Source: Bacteroidales bacterium (GTDB taxonomy: Bacteria; Bacteroidota; Bacteroidia; Bacteroidales; P3). From it: 39,527 bases of DNA. Position 1 is the stretch's first letter, and each line of letters begins with the position of its first letter. The position numbers and the translations under genes are program-made. Location: positions 1 to 39,527 of the forward strand of contig JAEEHQ010000060.1 of NCBI GenBank assembly GCA_016280915.1, written 5' to 3'. Below the pieces are notes generated by a model, which had not been told where the DNA came from, made no database searches, and saw nothing but the letters and a program-made list of their open reading frames with translations. This document shows positions 32,864 to 39,527 of the stretch, in pieces.

Positions 32864-34705
32864 ATGAGTATGCCTCGAATAGCACGGATTGGACTATTGT
32901 TGTTTCTGTTGTTGTGGGCGGCCGCGAGCCATGCCCAGCAGACCCAGGAACAGCTGGCGGCACACTACTATGCCAACGGAGAGTTTTCGCAGGCCGCTGA
33001 GCTATATGAGGGGATGTACAAGCACGCTCCCAACAAGTATTACTACCAGATGCTCTTTCGTTCTTATATGGAATTGGAGCAGTGGAAGGATGCGGAACGT
33101 TTGGCCGAACGGCGGCTGAGGCAGTTCCCCAAGGAGTTGGACCTCTATGTCGACATGGGACGCATTCAGGAACGTCGTGGAGAGTACAAAAAGGCTGCCA
33201 AGAGCTACGATGCCGCTGTGGATAAGATTGGTTATGACTCCAAGCAGATTGGCGACCTCTGTCAGGCTTTCGAAACCGCCAATCATCCCGAGTATGCCAT
33301 CAAAACCTACCTTGCCGCCCGCAAAAAGATGAAGAATGAGTTCATCTATGTGGCCGAGCTGGCCACCCTCTATGAGCGAGCTGGCCAATATGAGGCCATG
33401 ATGCAGGAATATTTCGACCTGCTGGACAAACAGCCCAGGATGATTGGCCAGATTCAGATTTCCTTGCAGCGGGTTCTGAGTGAGACTTCCAATCCCAAGG
33501 TGGTAGAAGGGCTTCGCAGCGCATTGGTGCAGCGGGTGCAGCAACACCCTGAGAATAAAGCCTATCTGGACATGATGATATGGTTCTCGCTGCAGCAGAA
33601 AGACTTTCAGTTTGCCATGGTGCAGGCCAAGGCGGTGGATGCCCGTTTCCCCGAACAGGGCGGCGAGACCCTCATGCGTGTGGGCGACATTGCCCGAAGC
33701 AACCAAGCCTATGATGTGGCACAAGAGTGTTATGCCACCGTAGCCAAGAAAGGAAAGGATGGGCCCTACTATTTTGGCAGTAGGGTAGGGGTGCTGAATG
33801 TGCAGTTTGCCCGCATCAATCGCAATTTCCCTATAGAGAACAAGAAATTATGGGCTCTGTTGCACGACTATGAAGATGCCTTTGATGAATTGGGCAAGAA
33901 TGAGCATACGGTGACTTTGATGCGCAATTATGCTGATTTGATGGCCTACTATGCCGACAGCCTCCAACGGGCAGCAGATGTGCTGTATGATATCTTGGAA
34001 CTCCCGCGGCTGTCGCCTCAGCAACGCGACGAGACGAAATTGGCTTTGGGCGACCTGTTGCTTTTTGCTGGCGAGGTGTGGGATGCCTCCTTGCTTTATA
34101 TGCAGGTGGAGAAATCCAATAAGAACGAAGTGATAGGCTCCATGGCCAAATTCAAGAATGCCAAGCTCTCCTATTATAACCATGATTTCCTTTGGGCCAA
34201 GACCCAGCTGGATGTGTTGCGTGCCTCCACTAGCAAGCTGATAGCCAACGATGCCATGGAGCTCTCTTTGCTCATTAGCGACAACATGGAGGAGGACAGC
34301 ACCTTCGACATGCTGGAGCGCTATGCCGAGGCCGATCTGCTCCTTTACCGCAATCAGTTGGATTCGGCATGGGCCGTTTTCGATGCTGTTGCCACCAGTG
34401 CCCTCTCGCATCCTTTGTTTGACGAGGTGCTGCTGCAGAAAGCCAAAATCAGGATGCGGCAGGAGCGCTACGAAGAGGCCGACTCGCTCTTGGGTCAGTT
34501 GGTCACTCTGTATGCTCACGACATTCTGGCCGACGATGGTTTGCTTCTCCAAGCCCAGCTTAACGAGGAAAAACTGAATAATCCTGCCAAGGCCCGCGAC
34601 TGCTATGAGAAGATTATTTTGGATTACCCCACCAGCCTCTATGTCGACGAGGCTCGGAAGAGATATAATGAATTAAAGACCATAGCAGAAGGGAATGCCT
34701 TGTGA
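32864..34705 (+). CDS. Exported tetratricopeptide-repeat protein
   Basis: A 613-residue protein with a signal peptide (RIGLLLFLLLWAAASHAQ, cleavage near residue 25). Multiple TPR-like helix pairs follow: QLAAHYYANGEFSQAAELYEGMYKHAPN, LYVDMGRIQERRGEYKKAAKSYDAAV, ELATLYERAGQYEAMMQEYFDLL and, near the end, LLQAQLNEEKLNNPAKARDCYEKIILDYPTSLYVDEARKRYNEL. It is probably a periplasmic scaffold. ATG codons at 32864 and 32870 are both possible. The gene starts right after the tRNA terminator with no visible promoter. rsmA follows 44 bases after its stop. Confidence 0.85.
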   Translation: MSMPRIARIGLLLFLLLWAAASHAQQTQEQLAAHYYANGEFSQAAELYEGMYKHAPNKYYYQMLFRSYMELEQWKDAERLAERRLRQFPKELDLYVDMGRIQERRGEYKKAAKSYDAAVDKIGYDSKQIGDLCQAFETANHPEYAIKTYLAARKKMKNEFIYVAELATLYERAGQYEAMMQEYFDLLDKQPRMIGQIQISLQRVLSETSNPKVVEGLRSALVQRVQQHPENKAYLDMMIWFSLQQKDFQFAMVQAKAVDARFPEQGGETLMRVGDIARSNQAYDVAQECYATVAKKGKDGPYYFGSRVGVLNVQFARINRNFPIENKKLWALLHDYEDAFDELGKNEHTVTLMRNYADLMAYYADSLQRAADVLYDILELPRLSPQQRDETKLALGDLLLFAGEVWDASLLYMQVEKSNKNEVIGSMAKFKNAKLSYYNHDFLWAKTQLDVLRASTSKLIANDAMELSLLISDNMEEDSTFDMLERYAEADLLLYRNQLDSAWAVFDAVATSALSHPLFDEVLLQKAKIRMRQERYEEADSLLGQLVTLYAHDILADDGLLLQAQLNEEKLNNPAKARDCYEKIILDYPTSLYVDEARKRYNELKTIAEGNAL

Positions 34706-34749
34706 CGGTCACAACAAATGCCATGGTCGCTTTCCCCCAATCCCCCATC

Positions 34750-35520
34750 ATGGAAGTAAGAGCAAAAAAATACTTAGGACAGCATTTTCTCAAAGATGAG
34801 AATATAGCGCAGCAGATTGCCGAGAGTCTCACCGGCACCACCCCTCATGTGCTGGAAATCGGCCCCGGCATGGGCGTCCTTACCAAATACCTACATGCAA
34901 ATCCCAACCTCGATTTCCATGCCATAGAGATTGACTCCGAGTCAGTTACCTACCTCCACGACCATTATCCTTCGCTGCATGTGATAGAAGGCGATTTCCT
35001 CACGTTGGACCTGCAGGGACTTTTTGCCGAGCCCTTTGCCGTGATTGGCAATTTCCCTTACAACATCTCTTCTCAGATTCTCTTCAAGGTGTATGAGAAC
35101 CGCAACCAGATTCCCGAGGTGGTGGGCATGTTCCAGAAAGAGGTGGCCGAGCGCGTGGCGGCCAAACCCGGCAGCAAGACCTACGGAATCCTGAGTGTGC
35201 TGCTGACGGCATTCTATGATATCGAATATCTCTTCACGGTTCATGAGCATGTCTTCAATCCCCCGCCCAAAGTCAAGTCCGCCGTCATCCGCCTGCGCCG
35301 CAACCAGGTGGCCACCCTTGCCTGCAATGAGGCCCTTTTCACCAAGGTGGTCAAGATAGGCTTCAACCAGCGGCGTAAGACCCTCCGCAATGCCCTCAAA
35401 CAGCTCAATATGGACCTTACGGCTGTTCCCGAAGACCTCTTGGCCAAACGGGCTGAGCAGCTGTCGGTGGAGGATTTTGTGGCGATAACTAATTCGGTAA
35501 AAGAAACAGCTAACAATTAA
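34750..35520 (+). CDS. rsmA: 16S rRNA (adenine1518-N6/adenine1519-N6)-dimethyltransferase
   Basis: A 256-residue KsgA/RsmA that dimethylates two adenines in the 3' hairpin of 16S rRNA late in 30S assembly. MEVRAKKYLGQHFLKDENIAQQI is the family N-terminus and sets the start; in-frame GTG (34702) and ATG (34723) would add an atypical extension. The SAM-binding VLEIGPGMGVLT, the catalytic IGNFPYNISSQILF (NxPY motif) and the C-terminal helical domain (GFNQRRKTLRNALKQL) are all present. It is followed after six bases by the MntP-like gene. Confidence 0.95.
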   Translation: MEVRAKKYLGQHFLKDENIAQQIAESLTGTTPHVLEIGPGMGVLTKYLHANPNLDFHAIEIDSESVTYLHDHYPSLHVIEGDFLTLDLQGLFAEPFAVIGNFPYNISSQILFKVYENRNQIPEVVGMFQKEVAERVAAKPGSKTYGILSVLLTAFYDIEYLFTVHEHVFNPPPKVKSAVIRLRRNQVATLACNEALFTKVVKIGFNQRRKTLRNALKQLNMDLTAVPEDLLAKRAEQLSVEDFVAITNSVKETANN

Positions 35521-35526
35521 AACAGT

Positions 35527-36081
35527 ATGTCAGTTTTTGAATATATCATCTTGTCCTTTGCCTTGGCGGTGCCCACCATGGTCACCGTGCGCGGCTGTGC
35601 ATTAAAAAATCCCATCCGCCTGACCCGTGGTTTGGGAGTTTCCTTTCTTTTGGCTTTGGAGCACACGGCGCTGCTCCTTCTGGGCATAGGGATAGGCAAT
35701 ATGCTGCGGTTCGGTGTGTCAGAGTACGACAACCTCATCTATCTGGGTATGTTGGTGGTAGTGGCTGGCCGCATGTTTTTTAACGCGTTTAGCAAGAAGG
35801 AGAAACCCTCCTATGATATTGCCAAATGGGTGACGGTGTTGCTGCTTGGAGTGGCAACAGGCGTCAATGCACTCTTTATCGGCCTCGGCCTTGGTTTCAG
35901 AGTGTTGATAGAGAACGATTTATGGAAAGTGGGCATCCCTCTCCTGATTATTGTGTTTCTCTTTTCCTACCTCGGCATCATGTATGGCCGTCGCAAAAAA
36001 GAGGTGCGTGCCCGACGCTGGATGCTGTTGGGCGTGTTGTTCTTGCTCATTCTTGCCGTCAAAGGGGCCTTTTTTAGCTAA
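35527..36081 (+). CDS. MntP-like membrane protein lacking two key aspartates
   Basis: A 184-residue protein with six predicted helices in the MntP manganese-efflux layout. It aligns with E. coli MntP by eye: ALKNPIRLTRGLGVSFLLALEHTALLLLGIGIGNML, GRMFFNAF and LLLGVATGVNALFIGLGLGF. MntP has conserved Asp in SMDAFA and SLDAMA; here these read AVPTMV and GVNALF, so the first is lost and the second is Asn. The Glu in LALEHT is kept. Manganese export is therefore doubtful and another substrate or a regulatory role is possible. It lies six bases downstream of rsmA. Confidence 0.75.
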   Translation: MSVFEYIILSFALAVPTMVTVRGCALKNPIRLTRGLGVSFLLALEHTALLLLGIGIGNMLRFGVSEYDNLIYLGMLVVVAGRMFFNAFSKKEKPSYDIAKWVTVLLLGVATGVNALFIGLGLGFRVLIENDLWKVGIPLLIIVFLFSYLGIMYGRRKKEVRARRWMLLGVLFLLILAVKGAFFS

Positions 36082-36120
36082 TAAAGGGTCTTTTGATGCT
36101 CAATAGTGGGGCAGCCAGTA

Positions 36121-37296
36121 CTATTTCCCACTCACTTTCTGCATCTTCTTCTTCAGGGCGCGGACCCGTTCGGCCGAGGCGTGGATTTCTTCGGCGTTGA
36201 GGGTGCCGTCCTGAACATATTCCAGGATGGCTTCCACCGCTGTGGGTACCATATCGGGGTCGTATTTGTTGCCGTTGTTCGAGAGGCAGAGCAGGTCACA
36301 ACCAGCCAGGATGGCCATCTTCAGCGCTTCTTCAAATCCGTATTGCTTGGTGATGGCTCCCATGGCGAGGTCGTCAGTTACGACTACACCCTTGAAACCA
36401 AGCTCGTTGCGGAGCTTCTCGGTCACCACCAGGGGCGAGAGTGAGGCGGGCAGGTCGTCGCCGAATTGGCGGTTGATGACATGTGCCACCATCACCATGT
36501 CTACATTGCCTTCGGCAATCAGTTCGCGGTAGGGTTGTAGCTCCTTTTCCTGCCAGGTATTGGTAACGTCCACCAAGCCGGCATGGGTGTCGCCCGAGGC
36601 GCTGCCGTGGCCGGGGAAATGTTTGAGGCACGAGATGATGCCTTTCTTGCCCTGCAGGGCTATCCAGATGCGGGCGTAGTGGGAGACCTCGTCGGCATTG
36701 CCAGAGAAACTGCGTCCCAGCTTGCCTATGACGGGACATTTGGGGTTGACGTTCACATCCACACAGGGAGCGAAATTAAGGTTGATGCCGGCCTCGCGTA
36801 GTTCGCCGGCCACGGTGTTGGCGTTCTCCTCCACGGCGTTGTCTCCTGCTTCTGCCGAGGCCTGGGCCGTCAAGGTGGCGGGAAAACCGTCATTCACCCG
36901 CAGGCGGGTCACCTTGCCCCCTTCCTGGTCAACGCCTATCAGCAGGTTGTTGTTACCATATTTCTGCAGGTCGGCGCAGAGCTGTTTGAGTTGTATGGGC
37001 GATTCGATGTTGCGGTGGCGGGTGCCAGTGGGGGCATCGTACTCAAAGAGGATGATGCTGCCAACGTAGTATTCGCGGATGTCGCGCACAATGGTGCTTT
37101 TCTCATCTATAGTGGTGCCGCGGAAACCTACCAAAAGCATTTCGCCAATGTCTTGGCGCAGCTGTTTGGAATCGTTGATATTGATAGCGGCGTTGGCCTT
37201 TTCGGTAGTACCTTCCGCGTTCTGGCCGCAGGCCGTGAGGCTGATGGTCATGCAAAAGGAAAGGAAGAAGGGGGTGAGAAAACTTTTGGAGGTCAT
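36121..37296 (-). CDS. GH3-family beta-N-acetylhexosaminidase-like lipoprotein (NagZ type)
   Basis: A 391-residue glycoside hydrolase family 3 N-terminal-domain protein. The N-terminus ends in a lipobox (LTAC with Cys23), so it is probably a lipoprotein. LLIGVDQEGGKVTRL, GINLNFAPCVDVN, CLKHFPGHGSASGDTHAGL and VVVTDDLAMGA are NagZ/GH3 signatures; D236/H238 fits the Asp-His dyad and the nucleophile Asp lies in TDDLAMG (307-313). NagZ-type enzymes release GlcNAc from muropeptides in cell-wall recycling. The C-terminal domain of two-domain members is absent. recR is 51 bases upstream on the same strand. Confidence 0.9.
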   Translation of the reverse strand: MTSKSFLTPFFLSFCMTISLTACGQNAEGTTEKANAAININDSKQLRQDIGEMLLVGFRGTTIDEKSTIVRDIREYYVGSIILFEYDAPTGTRHRNIESPIQLKQLCADLQKYGNNNLLIGVDQEGGKVTRLRVNDGFPATLTAQASAEAGDNAVEENANTVAGELREAGINLNFAPCVDVNVNPKCPVIGKLGRSFSGNADEVSHYARIWIALQGKKGIISCLKHFPGHGSASGDTHAGLVDVTNTWQEKELQPYRELIAEGNVDMVMVAHVINRQFGDDLPASLSPLVVTEKLRNELGFKGVVVTDDLAMGAITKQYGFEEALKMAILAGCDLLCLSNNGNKYDPDMVPTAVEAILEYVQDGTLNAEEIHASAERVRALKKKMQKVSGK

Positions 37297-37347
37297 ATTG
37301 CAATGATTCTATGATATTTGTGTGGTATTAATGATAATGAGTAGGGG

Positions 37348-37962
37348 TTATGAGCCGAAGGGGACGCGGTGGAGGATGCTGCGGCCAAGGGTGATTTCGT
37401 CGGCATACTCCAGGTTGTCGCCAATGGCTATGCCGCGCGCTATGGTGGTCACCTTCACCCCCAAGGGTTGCAGTTGTTTGTTGAGGTAGAAGTTGGTGGT
37501 GTCGCCCTCCATGGTGGTGGGAAGGGCCAGGATTACCTCCTCCACAGGCGCGGGATTGCCCTCTTGTATGCGTTGAAGCAGCGATGCAATGTTCAGATCG
37601 CGGATGCCGATGCCGTCAATGGGCGAGATGACCCCTCCCAGCACATGGTAGAGGCCGTTATACTGTTGGGTGTTCTCAATAGCCATCACATCTTGAATAT
37701 TCTCCACCACGCAGATGATGCTCTGTATCCTTTTGGGACTCTCGCAGATGGGGCAGAGGTCAGAGTCGCTGATACTATGGCAGATACGGCAGTAATGAAT
37801 GTCCGTAGTGAGGCGGTGGATGGCATCGGCCATGTCTGCCACCTCCTCGGGAGGCTCTTTGAGCAGATGCAAGGCAAAACGCAACGCCGTCCTTTTCCCC
37901 ACTCCGGGGAGTGAGGAAAGAGCTTCCACAGCCTTGGTGAGTGTCGTTGAGGGCAGTTCCAT
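37348..37962 (-). CDS. recR: Recombination protein RecR
   Basis: A 204-residue RecR that works with RecF/RecO to load RecA at gaps. It has an N-terminal helix-hairpin-helix (ALSSLPGVGKRTALRFALHLL), a zinc finger with C58, C61, C70 and C73 (HYCRICHSISDSDLCPIC) and a Toprim domain (ICVVENIQDVMAIENTQQYNGLYHVLGG ... EEVILALPTTMEGDTTNFYL). The length is normal. A TACTTTTG box lies just upstream at 37996-37989 on this strand. It is upstream of, and possibly co-transcribed with, the GH3 lipoprotein gene. Confidence 0.96.
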   Translation of the reverse strand: MELPSTTLTKAVEALSSLPGVGKRTALRFALHLLKEPPEEVADMADAIHRLTTDIHYCRICHSISDSDLCPICESPKRIQSIICVVENIQDVMAIENTQQYNGLYHVLGGVISPIDGIGIRDLNIASLLQRIQEGNPAPVEEVILALPTTMEGDTTNFYLNKQLQPLGVKVTTIARGIAIGDNLEYADEITLGRSILHRVPFGS

Positions 37963-37988
37963 TTGAATGTGGCTTTATTTTTAAAATG

Positions 37989-37996
37989 CAAAAGTA
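37989..37996 (-). promoter_or_regulatory. recR promoter -7 element
   Basis: TACTTTTG on the minus strand fits TAnnTTTG and lies 27 bases before the recR start codon. The -33 element is not evident. Confidence 0.6.
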
Positions 37997-38175
37997 CATC
38001 TTTTTTTTGTTCTGTCATTTCGCCCTGCCACATCTTTTTCCACAAATTCAGGTTGAAACTCTGGGCATATAAAGCCTTGCTTAACCGTAGCTTGTTCTGT
38101 TTTCTATTGTTATCATGCTGAAAACCTGCAAAATAATTGCCAATATCTCGCTGTGCGAAAGATAAAAAAGCGAGA

Positions 38176-38210
38176 AGTTCGCGAGAGATTCGCAAGGAGT
38201 TCGCGAGAGA
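38176..38210 (+). repeat. Short direct repeat in the recR-sigma intergenic region
   Basis: AGTTCGCGAGAGA occurs at 38176-38188 and again at 38198-38210, a 22-base period with the similar ATTCGCAAGG between them. It looks like a small tandem array of a TTCGC-type unit. No function is apparent; it lies in the 646-bp gap between recR and the sigma gene. Confidence 0.6.
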
Positions 38211-38342
38211 GAGGAGAAGCATCCAATAAGGAGGGGTGTTTTGGGGTTCTCCGGAAGAAGAACTGATGTGGGCAATTGTGCAGGAAAGGCAGCAATAATG
38301 ACAATAACAGAAAAAAGTTAGAGCCAGTTTAGAAAAAAAATG

Positions 38343-38350
38343 TATATTTG
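38343..38350 (+). promoter_or_regulatory. Promoter -7 element upstream of the foldable leader
   Basis: TATATTTG at 38343-38350 fits the Bacteroidota -7 box. It would start transcription near 38357, leaving a leader of about 250 bases before the sigma-like gene. Confidence 0.5.
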
Positions 38351-38391
38351 CAAATAATTTTAAAAAATAGATTGAATATGTAAAAAACAAT

Positions 38392-38607
38392 AGAATAGGT
38401 ATATAACATACATAATAGCGATTCGTGCTATTCTTGAACACCAAATTTCCACATCGTCCTCAATCAAGGGGACTAAACAATGCAAGAATAGGTCGACGAA
38501 ACGCCGTGCATCGGCGTGGAATGACTTAGTTTGCATTGTAGGGCGTGGAAACCCTGGTGTTCAGACAGAGATACGTTCCACGCTATTCTTTTGCCCTTTC
38601 CACGCCC
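38392..38607 (+). promoter_or_regulatory. Repeat-rich, strongly foldable leader before the sigma/transposase genes
   Basis: Nested perfect inverted repeats can fold this segment into one long hairpin: AATAGCG/CGCTATT (38414-38420 with 38581-38587), TGAACACCA/TGGTGTTCA (38435-38443 with 38555-38563), ACAATGCAA/TTGCATTGT (38477-38485 with 38531-38539) and ACGCCG/CGGCGT (38501-38506 with 38512-38517). Competing pairings exist: GGGCGTGGAAA (38541-38551) with TTTCCACGCCC (38597-38607), which ends one base before the ATG, and AAGAATAG (38484-38491) with either CTATTCTT copy. AGAATAGGT, GCTATTCTT, GGCGTGGAA and TTCCACGC each occur twice. It may be a regulatory leader, a 6S-like RNA or a transposon end. 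Confidence 0.55.
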
Positions 38608-38608
38608 G

Positions 38609-39187
38609 ATGAAACTCTTTGCTAAATACTGCTATATATCTGACCAACAGTTTGTCGCCGACCTCCTTGCCGACGATGAGAAGGCTTTGGAGTGTCTGCT
38701 GTATGATCGTTTCCGTCGCCTGTTGCGGTTCAACGCCATGAAGGCGGCCCCCAACGTCCCGTTGGATGATTTGGTGCAGGAGTTCTACCTTTACCTTCAT
38801 GCCGATGGCTGGGCACGGCTGCGCCGTTACGACCCCGACCTTCCTTTCGACCGCTGGCTTTCAGTGGTTTCCTATCGGTTTTTCAAAGATTTTTCGCTCC
38901 AGATGATAGATTCTCGTCGTCAAATCCCTATTACCAATTTAGAAGACCAAGAATTGCTAAATGCTGGTACGACACAGATGACCCATATCATGATGGACAT
39001 ACAACAGGGTTTGGCCCAACTGGAGCCTCCGCGCGACCGCGCGATACTGACCGCCCTGCTCCTTCGGGACGAGGAGCCGCAGGCAGTGGCCGACCGTTTC
39101 CAAGTCACCGTGGACAACCTCTATAACATCAAGCGTCGTGCATTGGCCCGATTGATTCAGAAACACTCTAGTACAATAATGGACTGA
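38609..39187 (+). CDS. Sigma-70-family-like protein next to a transposase gene
   Basis: A 192-residue protein with a sigma region 2-like part (about residues 10-80: QFVADLLADDEKALECLLYDRFRRLLRFNAMKAAPN ... LDDLVQEFYLYLHADGWARLRRYDPDLPFDRWLSVVSYRFFKDF) and a region 4-like helix-turn-helix (about 135-188: LEPPRDRAILTALLLRDEEPQAVADRFQVTVDNLYNIKRRALARLIQ). The start MKLFAKYCYIS is chosen because an upstream in-frame Met (38531) lies inside the repeat-rich leader. The stop is followed after 18 bases by an IS1595-type transposase gene. Control of that gene or of a host regulon is possible. Confidence 0.82.
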   Translation: MKLFAKYCYISDQQFVADLLADDEKALECLLYDRFRRLLRFNAMKAAPNVPLDDLVQEFYLYLHADGWARLRRYDPDLPFDRWLSVVSYRFFKDFSLQMIDSRRQIPITNLEDQELLNAGTTQMTHIMMDIQQGLAQLEPPRDRAILTALLLRDEEPQAVADRFQVTVDNLYNIKRRALARLIQKHSSTIMD

Positions 39188-39205
39188 TTTTTTTGTTATC
39201 TCGTT

Positions 39206-39527
39206 ATGGAAGACCAAAAACACACAGCAGAAAGCATCATGGAGCTGATAAACAGTCTGCCTATCATGGAGCGTATCAAGCTGCACGACCTGTTCAAGGG
39301 AGTGCAAACTGCATCATCAGACATGGAAGAGTACCTGACGGAACAAAGGTTCTCGGGCGGACGGGTGTGTCCCATATGTGGAGGGGCCCATGTTCAGCGA
39401 AATGGGAAACGAAAGAATGGGGCACAGAAGTTTATCTGTAAGGACTGTGGCAAGACGTTCTCTATAAGGAAGAACACCATTTTTAACGGCACGCGTAAGA
39501 GCCTGTCGGTATGGAGAGAATACATGA
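39206..39527 (+). CDS. IS1595-type transposase, N-terminal part (cut by window edge)
   Basis: The frame runs from ATG 39206 to the window edge (107 codons visible). It starts MEDQKHTAESIMELINSL and carries a transposase zinc ribbon: CPICGG (C55, C58) and CKDCGKTF (C78, C81), with GKRKNGAQKFIC between them and SIRKNTIFNGTRKSLSVWREYM after, the layout of the IS1595 family N-terminus. The catalytic DDE domain lies beyond the window. Only 18 bases separate it from the sigma-like gene, leaving little room for an IS left end between them, so the element may include the sigma gene. Confidence 0.8.
   Translation, partial: MEDQKHTAESIMELINSLPIMERIKLHDLFKGVQTASSDMEEYLTEQRFSGGRVCPICGGAHVQRNGKRKNGAQKFICKDCGKTFSIRKNTIFNGTRKSLSVWREYM

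Noticed and set aside
37686..38444. A 252-codon minus-strand frame overlapping recR
   Set aside because: It overlaps most of the recR N-terminal region, which has an unmistakable zinc finger and helix-hairpin-helix. The upstream part is AT-rich non-coding sequence with short repeats.
38531..38608. N-terminal extension of the sigma-like gene from an upstream Met
   Set aside because: The added residues come from the repeat-rich, hairpin-forming leader and do not look like a sigma N-terminus; the ATG at 38609 gives a normal start.

Overview
The window looks like the chromosome of a member of the Bacteroidota, probably order Bacteroidales. The evidence is a gliding-motility/T9SS-type C-terminal domain, DUF4290 beside murA, a DUF4175 - ATPase-like - ybeY - mnmG string, an MsbA-like exporter, a Bacteroides-type serine palmitoyltransferase and many promoters of the Bacteroidota form (TTTG near -33, TAnnTTTG near -7). 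Most of the window is housekeeping sequence, with a few unusual non-coding regions.

Layout. Positions 1-2035 hold a truncated secreted protein and a three-gene ECF sigma operon on the minus strand. Positions 2262-6469 hold a small membrane protein, comEC, divergent yraN, a LiaF-like membrane protein and NAD kinase. Positions 6521-14831 are a closely packed minus-strand run: T9SS-secreted protein, MsbA-like ABC exporter, purB, a PHP-type phosphatase, murA, DUF4290 and an outer-membrane-like protein. Positions 14888-17305 hold an RluA-type pseudouridine synthase whose start codon lies in a perfect parS site, a ProX/YbaK-type editing protein and nadA. A 1-kb AT-rich gap (17306-18287) separates these leftward genes from mainly rightward genes: rpiB, deoC, serine palmitoyltransferase and a GNAT-like protein. 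After an intact MITE and a convergent SDR reductase come DUF4175, an ATPase-like protein, ybeY and mnmG. A second gene-poor kilobase (29853-30867) contains a strong terminator and a decayed second MITE copy. Positions 30868-37962 hold a YbaN-like protein, a WbqC-like protein, two identical tRNA-Lys genes, a TPR protein, rsmA, an MntP-like protein, a GH3 lipoprotein and recR. The right end has a repeat-rich, strongly foldable leader followed by a sigma-70-like gene and a truncated IS1595-type transposase gene.

Themes. Divergent gene order, clustered DnaA-box-like 9-mers and a perfect parS site suggest that the replication origin region is here, probably in 17306-18287. GC skew judged by eye and the orientation of a KOPS-like G-rich motif point instead to about 27.4-30.8 kb, so the exact site is open. 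The serine palmitoyltransferase, GNAT-like protein and SDR together resemble a sphingolipid/ceramide synthesis locus. The most novel-looking elements are the MITE family and the foldable leader ahead of the sigma/transposase pair. All functional statements come from reading the sequence and remembered family features; no database search was run.
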